Position numbers and translations under genes: made by a program. From NCBI GenBank assembly GCA_019419545.1, contig DXZT01000062.1:1-64000 (forward strand): a stretch of 64,000 nt of DNA, read 5' to 3'. This DNA is from Collinsella sp. (lineage in GTDB: Bacteria > Actinomycetota > Coriobacteriia > Coriobacteriales > Coriobacteriaceae). The notes beneath the pieces were generated by a model. It was not told the origin of the DNA and did no database searches. It saw nothing but the letters and a program-made list of their open reading frames with translations. Positions 59,484 through 64,000 of the stretch are shown here, piece by piece (the first letter of the stretch is position 1; each line of letters starts with the position of its first letter).

Positions 59484-60116
59484 TTGTTGCCCGGTGACGA
59501 CATCATTGAACTAGAAGAACCCGTCGTAAACGGTGGGTTCTTCTACCGCTTTATTAAGCGCTCTTTCGATGTTGTCTCCTGCGGTTGCGCGCTCATTATT
59601 CTCGCGATTCCGATGGCCGTAATTGCTGTCAAGATTAAGACTGAGTCTGAAGGGCCCGTTATTTACGCTCAGCGTCGTGTGGGCAAAGACGGCAAAGTGT
59701 TTAGTATTTACAAATTCCGTAGCATGTATATCGATGCAGAGTCTCGAGGCGCTCAGTGGGCGCAGGACGAAGATCCGCGCGTAACCCCTTTTGGCAAGTT
59801 TATGCGTAAGACGCGTTTGGATGAAATCCCGCAGTTTTGGAATGTCTTTAAGGGCGATATGAGCCTTATCGGCCCGCGCCCCGAGCGACCTGCGTTCTGC
59901 GAGGAGTTCGAGAAGCGCATTCACGGCTGGCATTACCGCACTATGGTCCGTCCGGGTATTTCCGGTCTTGCCCAGGTGACTGGCGGGTACGACTTGCTTC
60001 CCAGTGAGAAGGTCATGTTTGACCTACAGTACATCAAGACAAGAAATATCAAGATTGATATTACGATCATGCTTAAAACGCTTGGCGTTGTTAGTACGGG
60101 TGATGGTGCACGATGA
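59484..60116 (+). CDS. Bacterial sugar transferase (undecaprenyl-phosphate glycosyl-1-phosphate transferase)
   Basis: This protein initiates repeat-unit assembly by placing a sugar phosphate on undecaprenyl phosphate. The readable part (~210 aa from TTG at 59484) has one membrane segment (VVSCGCALIILAIPMAVIAV), the conserved GPVIYAQRRVGKDGKVFSIY, KFRSMYIDAE, KTRLDEIPQFWNVFKGDMSL and IGPRPERPAF, and the late motif RPGISGLAQVTGGY. It lacks the four extra N-terminal helices of WbaP-type enzymes. The natural start is probably 59329 with a frameshift. It ends 4 nt into the next gene. Confidence 0.9.
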   Translation: MLPGDDIIELEEPVVNGGFFYRFIKRSFDVVSCGCALIILAIPMAVIAVKIKTESEGPVIYAQRRVGKDGKVFSIYKFRSMYIDAESRGAQWAQDEDPRVTPFGKFMRKTRLDEIPQFWNVFKGDMSLIGPRPERPAFCEEFEKRIHGWHYRTMVRPGISGLAQVTGGYDLLPSEKVMFDLQYIKTRNIKIDITIMLKTLGVVSTGDGAR

Positions 60117-61216
60117 GCCTCTCTGACCATGGTCACGTTCTTTTCACGGCTACGCTGGTTCGCGGGCACATTGCTAAGTTTCACATACCCTATCTTAAGT
60201 GGTTCAAAGAGCAGGGTTGGGAGACATGGGTAGCTGCTAAGAACGATTATCCAGACGGTGTCTGTGAGATCCCATTCTGCGACCATTTCGTTAATATTGA
60301 CTTCGCCCGCAGTCCATTCTCAATGCAGACGATCGTTGCCTACAAACAGCTGCGTAAACTCTTCGCCAAGGAGCATTTCGCTATTGTTCACACCCACACT
60401 CCCGTGGGAGGTGTTCTCACGCGTCTTGCAGCTCGAGATGCTCGTCGCAGTGGGACAAAAGTGATTTACACTGCGCACGGTTTTCATTTTTATGATGGGG
60501 CGCCTCTAATTAACTGGGTGCTTTGGTATCCCGTAGAGCGAGTGATGAGTCGCTTTACCGATGTACTGGTGACCATAAACGATGAGGACTGTAAGCGTGC
60601 ACGGCAATTCGCGCATTGCCGTGTGGAGCATGTGCCCGGCGTGGGTGTCGACCTAGACAGGTTTGTTTGCGTTAAGAACTGCGCGGACACGCGCGCGGAG
60701 CTCGGCCTGGGCAAGAACGATTTTGTCTTGCTGTCCGTCGGTGATCTTAACGAAAACAAGAATCATGGTGTGCTCATAGAGGCTCTTGCGAAGCTGCCTG
60801 ATAATTTTAAATTGCTCGTTGCGGGCGAGGGACCACTTCGCAACGTCTTGTTGAAAAAGGCGCGACATCTCGGTGTGGACGATCGCCTCATGCTTCTGGG
60901 TTTCCGCAGCGACGTGGCCGCGTTGCTCAACGCGTGCGATCTCTTTTGTTTCCCTTCCAAGCGCGAGGGTCTGCCCGTATCGCTCATCGAAGCGATGGCA
61001 TGTGGCAGGCCGTGCTTGACCTCCGGTGCGAGGGGCTGCGCTGATGTGCTGGGTCCATTCGCGGAAGGCTCAATCGTCGAGGGTGGAGCAGATGAGTGGG
61101 CTCGTGCTATTGAGAGGGTTTCCGGTAAGAGGCAAAGCGCATCTGCGTGGCGAGAGCAGGCGAAGAAATTTGATATTTCAGCTGTGCTTAGGCGAATGAC
61201 ATCGCTCTATGCATAG
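60113..61216 (+). CDS. Glycosyltransferase family 4-like protein
   Basis: This 367-aa cytosolic GT-B transferase has an N-terminal acceptor domain with VHTHTPVGGVLTRLAAR (~97) and YTAHGFHFYDGAP (~125), and a C-terminal donor domain with LLSVGDLNENKNHGVLIEAL (~202) and the EX7E-type region FCFPSKREGLPVSLIEAMAC (~280). The HGFHFYxGAP pattern is common in EpsD-like capsule transferases. The sugar is not predictable. It overlaps the sugar transferase gene (ATGA). Confidence 0.92.
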   Translation: MSLSDHGHVLFTATLVRGHIAKFHIPYLKWFKEQGWETWVAAKNDYPDGVCEIPFCDHFVNIDFARSPFSMQTIVAYKQLRKLFAKEHFAIVHTHTPVGGVLTRLAARDARRSGTKVIYTAHGFHFYDGAPLINWVLWYPVERVMSRFTDVLVTINDEDCKRARQFAHCRVEHVPGVGVDLDRFVCVKNCADTRAELGLGKNDFVLLSVGDLNENKNHGVLIEALAKLPDNFKLLVAGEGPLRNVLLKKARHLGVDDRLMLLGFRSDVAALLNACDLFCFPSKREGLPVSLIEAMACGRPCLTSGARGCADVLGPFAEGSIVEGGADEWARAIERVSGKRQSASAWREQAKKFDISAVLRRMTSLYA

Positions 61217-61226
61217 AGGAGAGGCC

Positions 61227-62366
61227 GTGGTTTCTGAAATTCTCGATACAAAAATTAATGAACCGCTACGCGTTCTCGTAGTGGTAACCAGCATGAATCG
61301 AGGCGGACTTGAGACGTTCACAATGAACGTGTATCGAGCACTGAATCGTTCCAAGGTTCAGCTCGACTTCTTGCTCCACCGTTCGGATAGTGGTGCCTAC
61401 GAAGAGGAAATTGAGTCGTTGGGTGGGCGTATTTACCGCGTTCGTAGGCAAAATCCGCTTGACCCTCGCTACTGGACAGCACTTAATGAGTTTTTTGCTA
61501 AGCACCCGTACGAAGTCGTATGGGCGCAGCTTGACTGTTTGAGCGCTGAGCCGCTCGCAGCAGCCGCGAGACATGGGGCTATTGTTCGAGTGGCACATTC
61601 GCACAATAGCTACCAGGACAGAGACTTGAAGTACCCCTTAAAGATGCTTTGCAAGCCTCTCATTAAACGGTACGCCACCGATTTGTTTGCCTGCGGCGAG
61701 GAAGCAGGCAGGTGGATGTTTAATACCGATGACTTCGAGGTCGTTAGGAACTGCATAGACGTAGACTCATACGCGTATGATCCCGCCGTGCGGACGGAAG
61801 TTCGACGCGAACTGGGCATCACCGACGATGCACCCGTCGTGGGGCATGTTGGGCGATTCGACGCGGTGAAAAACCACGCACTTCTGCTTGACGTGTTTGC
61901 CGCCCTGCTGAAGCGGAGACCTGACGCCTTGTTGATGCTTGCGGGTGACGGTCCCCTGCGTATGGAGATGGAGAGAAAGGCTGCCGATTTAGGCATCACC
62001 GACTCTGTCATGTTTCTGGGCGTGCGTTCGGACGTGCCGCGGCTTATGCAGGCGATGGACTGTTTTACGATGCCTTCGCTGTATGAGGGATTACCCATGG
62101 TCTTGGTGGAAGCGCAGGCAGCGGGGCTGCCGTGTTTGATATCGGATGCTATCCCTCGAGACTGTTATATCAAGGGCGGACATGTAGAATGCGAGAAGCT
62201 TGACGTCTGCGCGCGTGCGTGGGCGGAGCGCGTCGACGGGATACTGGCCGGCGAGTTCGATCGTGCTTCGGGGGCAAAAGCCGTGCGGGCGGCGGGGTTT
62301 GATTCCAGTGAGACAGCGGAACGACTGACCGATTTCTTTAGTGGCGCATTGAAAAGGAAACGATGA
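61227..62366 (+). CDS. Glycosyltransferase family 1/4 protein (EpsF-like)
   Basis: This ~379-aa GT-B transferase has LRVLVVVTSMNRGGLETFTM near the start, VRVAHSHNSYQDRDLKYPLK (~120), VGHVGRFDAVKNHALLLDVF (~205) and the donor motif FTMPSLYEGLPMVLVEAQAA (~285). 'MNRGGxExFxMN' and 'AHSHN' are seen in EpsF-type capsule enzymes. GTG at 61227 follows AGAGGAG; an ATG at 61209 inside the previous gene is the alternative. Confidence 0.92.
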   Translation: MVSEILDTKINEPLRVLVVVTSMNRGGLETFTMNVYRALNRSKVQLDFLLHRSDSGAYEEEIESLGGRIYRVRRQNPLDPRYWTALNEFFAKHPYEVVWAQLDCLSAEPLAAAARHGAIVRVAHSHNSYQDRDLKYPLKMLCKPLIKRYATDLFACGEEAGRWMFNTDDFEVVRNCIDVDSYAYDPAVRTEVRRELGITDDAPVVGHVGRFDAVKNHALLLDVFAALLKRRPDALLMLAGDGPLRMEMERKAADLGITDSVMFLGVRSDVPRLMQAMDCFTMPSLYEGLPMVLVEAQAAGLPCLISDAIPRDCYIKGGHVECEKLDVCARAWAERVDGILAGEFDRASGAKAVRAAGFDSSETAERLTDFFSGALKRKR

Positions 62367-63466
62367 GCGTTCTATTTTACATAAATCGGCTGAACGGCGG
62401 AGGTGCGGAGCGGGTTATATCCCAGCTTGCAAATTTCTTTTCCAGTAGCGGGGACAATTCCATTTTGGTGACGTCGTTTCGCTCCGACAACGAATATGAG
62501 TTGAATGAAGGCGTGACTCGCTATTCCCTTGAAAACGAGGAAATCGTTCAGTCGCGACTGATGCGAAATGCCACAAGGATAAAGAAGTTGCGCGCAATCA
62601 TTAAATCGGAAGGACCTGATGTCGTTCTGTCCTTCATGCAGGAACCTAATTTCCGCGCGCTTATCGCGGGTTTCGGTCTTCCATGCAAGGTTGTCGTCTC
62701 GGTTCGAAATGACCCTGCTAGGGAGTATGCTGGAAAAATCGGTAGGTTTGTGGGCAAGTTTCTCATGCCCTTTCTGGCTGACGGCTGCGTCTTTCAGACC
62801 CATCAAGCTATGGAATGGTTTCCGGCTCGACTTCGTCGAAAATCACGGGTGATTCCAAACGCAGTGAACCCGGTTTTTTTCGAGACCGACAAGTCTGGCG
62901 TGAATTCGTATTGGGTCGCGATTGGGCGTCTTACGGAACAGAAGAACTATCCGATGATGCTCAAGGCGTTTGCGGCAGTGCGAATGGATTTCCCTGACGA
63001 ATGTTTGCGAATCTATGGAGAAGGTCCAACGCGAAGCGACCTTCAGCGTATGGTTTACGCCCTTGGACTGTCGGACGGCGTTGCTCTTTGCGGACGAACT
63101 TCTGACGTGCCTGCGGTGCTCGCCGATGCAAAAGGCTTTCTGATGTCCTCTGACTATGAGGGAATGCCTAACGCGCTCATGGAAGCAATGGCTGTCGGTT
63201 TACCTTGCGTAGTGACGGACTGTCCCTGTGGTGGACCAGGAGAGTTGATTGCTGATGGAACGAATGGTGTCCTCGTTCCCGTCGGGAACTCGCGAGCTAT
63301 GGCTGATCAAATCAAGAGATTGCTTGTTGAGGATAATGTAGGGGATATGACTTCCGCTGCCGCAGAGAGTATGAAAGCCTATTTACCTGACAAGGTATTT
63401 ATGGCATGGAAAGGCTACTTGATTCAAATCTCCTTGGGAGGGCGCAATGAACATCCTTCCTCTTAA
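62363..63466 (+). CDS. Glycosyltransferase family 4 protein
   Basis: This 367-aa GT-B transferase has FYINRLNGGGAERVISQLAN at the N-terminus, VLSFMQEPNFRALIAG (~90), WVAIGRLTEQKNYPMMLKAF (~188) and donor-site FLMSSDYEGMPNALMEAMAV (~262), then TDCPCGGPGELI. It resembles GalNAc/Glc-type GT4 enzymes, but the specificity is unknown. It overlaps its upstream neighbour by 4 nt and the next gene by 20 nt. Confidence 0.92.
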   Translation: MSVLFYINRLNGGGAERVISQLANFFSSSGDNSILVTSFRSDNEYELNEGVTRYSLENEEIVQSRLMRNATRIKKLRAIIKSEGPDVVLSFMQEPNFRALIAGFGLPCKVVVSVRNDPAREYAGKIGRFVGKFLMPFLADGCVFQTHQAMEWFPARLRRKSRVIPNAVNPVFFETDKSGVNSYWVAIGRLTEQKNYPMMLKAFAAVRMDFPDECLRIYGEGPTRSDLQRMVYALGLSDGVALCGRTSDVPAVLADAKGFLMSSDYEGMPNALMEAMAVGLPCVVTDCPCGGPGELIADGTNGVLVPVGNSRAMADQIKRLLVEDNVGDMTSAAAESMKAYLPDKVFMAWKGYLIQISLGGRNEHPSS

Positions 63467-64000
63467 TCTGATGCTTCTCTTCGTTTGGTGGTTTGTCTTT
63501 CGAGGCCGACTTTCAAAGGGAAAGAGGGGCAGTGATTGGTATTTGGGCATTGTATTCATCCAAATGATGCTCATGACGCTTTTTGCTCCAATTTTTAGTG
63601 ATGCTGCACAATATGCCTTTCATGCGCGGTTGAACTGGTATAGCGATTTCGGAATCGGGTGGAAGTTATTCAGCCAAGTGATTTGGGGCATTTGGCCCGA
63701 TGCGAAGTCATTAGTCTTTTTCACGAGCCTCATATTCGAATTGGCTTTTGTTCATTTTTGTCGACGTTATTCGAATAATTATGCTTTGAGCTATTTTTTT
63801 ATGGTTACACTAGGCTTTTTCGGAATGAGTCTATTTATCTTGCGGCAAACCGTTGCTCTCGCCATTGTTCTGCTTGCGTATGACGCAGTCGAGGAGAGAA
63901 AGCTGCCGAAGTTCCTGTTGCTTATCCTGATCGCATGCTCGTTTCATGTAACTGCAATTCTCTTTGTGGCCCTCTATCCGATTTCAAATTTGCGAAGGAA
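63447..64000 (+). CDS. EpsG-family polysaccharide polymerase-like membrane protein (5' part)
   Basis: The frame is open to the window edge (>=184 aa). ATG at 63447 follows GGGAGGG. The sequence is strongly hydrophobic, with at least five membrane segments (MLLFVWWFVFRG, LGIVFIQMMLMTLFAPIF, LVFFTSLIFELAF, YFFMVTLGFFGMSLFI, LPKFLLLILIACSF). SDAAQYAFHARLNWYSDFG followed later by FILRQTVALAIVLLA fits the EpsG family of capsule/EPS polymerases. It is truncated by the window, not by mutation. Confidence 0.82.
   Translation, partial: MNILPLNLMLLFVWWFVFRGRLSKGKRGSDWYLGIVFIQMMLMTLFAPIFSDAAQYAFHARLNWYSDFGIGWKLFSQVIWGIWPDAKSLVFFTSLIFELAFVHFCRRYSNNYALSYFFMVTLGFFGMSLFILRQTVALAIVLLAYDAVEERKLPKFLLLILIACSFHVTAILFVALYPISNLRR

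Overview
The window looks like a chromosome segment of a Collinsella-like actinobacterium (Coriobacteriia). This is inferred from the GC-rich coding style, a bacterial glycogen operon with a glgC+glgD pair, coriobacterial-type lipoproteins and a LoaP-headed polysaccharide locus. No 16S rRNA gene is present to confirm it.

Layout. (1) 1-2438: three tandem tRNA-Glu(CUC) copies on 99-bp repeats (the first cut by the window edge), a flippase-like membrane protein and a TetR regulator with a palindromic candidate operator. (2) 2441-25027: a cobalamin island. An IS3-family orfB remnant lies at its left edge and an IS21-family istA remnant at its right edge. Five minus-strand genes encode an exported CbiK-type chelatase, a lipoprotein, a two-domain binding lipoprotein, a FecCD-type permease and an ATPase with an extra C-terminal domain. 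They sit behind a cobalamin riboswitch. Seventeen tightly coupled plus-strand genes (cbiF-cbiD-cbiL-cbiG-cbiH-cbiET-cbiA-cobT-cobU-cobS-cobU'/cobC-cbiB-cobD-cbiP-btuR-cbiC-cbiJ) supply the rest of the anaerobic route. Together they should convert sirohydrochlorin to adenosylcobalamin. The uroporphyrinogen III to sirohydrochlorin steps are not in the window.

(3) 25097-32139, minus strand: a MacB-like efflux trio (adaptor, ATPase, FtsX-type permease), an L,D-transpeptidase and a one-chain L-serine dehydratase. (4) 32447-41243: core genes metK (minus), then gltX, priA, def, fmt and rsmB (plus). (5) 41428-42687: an AT-rich gene for an anchored coiled-coil protein, and an FmdB-type zinc ribbon gene. 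(6) 42776-56122, minus strand: glycogen metabolism, transcribed glgB-glgP-glgC-glgD-glgA and then a 1098-aa GH13-GH77 fusion. GlgA and GlgB carry Lys/Ala/Thr-rich histone-like tails. (7) 56457-57944: a HAD phosphatase, thiamine pyrophosphokinase and tRNA-Ala(GGC). (8) 58070-64000: a long structured leader, a LoaP/NusG-like antiterminator, an initiating sugar transferase with an apparent N-terminal frameshift, three glycosyltransferases and the start of an EpsG-like polymerase. This is the head of a surface polysaccharide operon that runs off the window.

Several gene gaps hold long, near-perfect inverted repeats (25016, 32164, 33839, 38607, 41249, 46279, 58472). They belong to at least six unrelated sequence families, and one family occurs twice. 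The most notable features are the IS-bounded cobalamin island, its extracytoplasmic chelatase/transport module, the basic tails on the glycogen enzymes, and the LoaP leader with a frameshifted first transferase.
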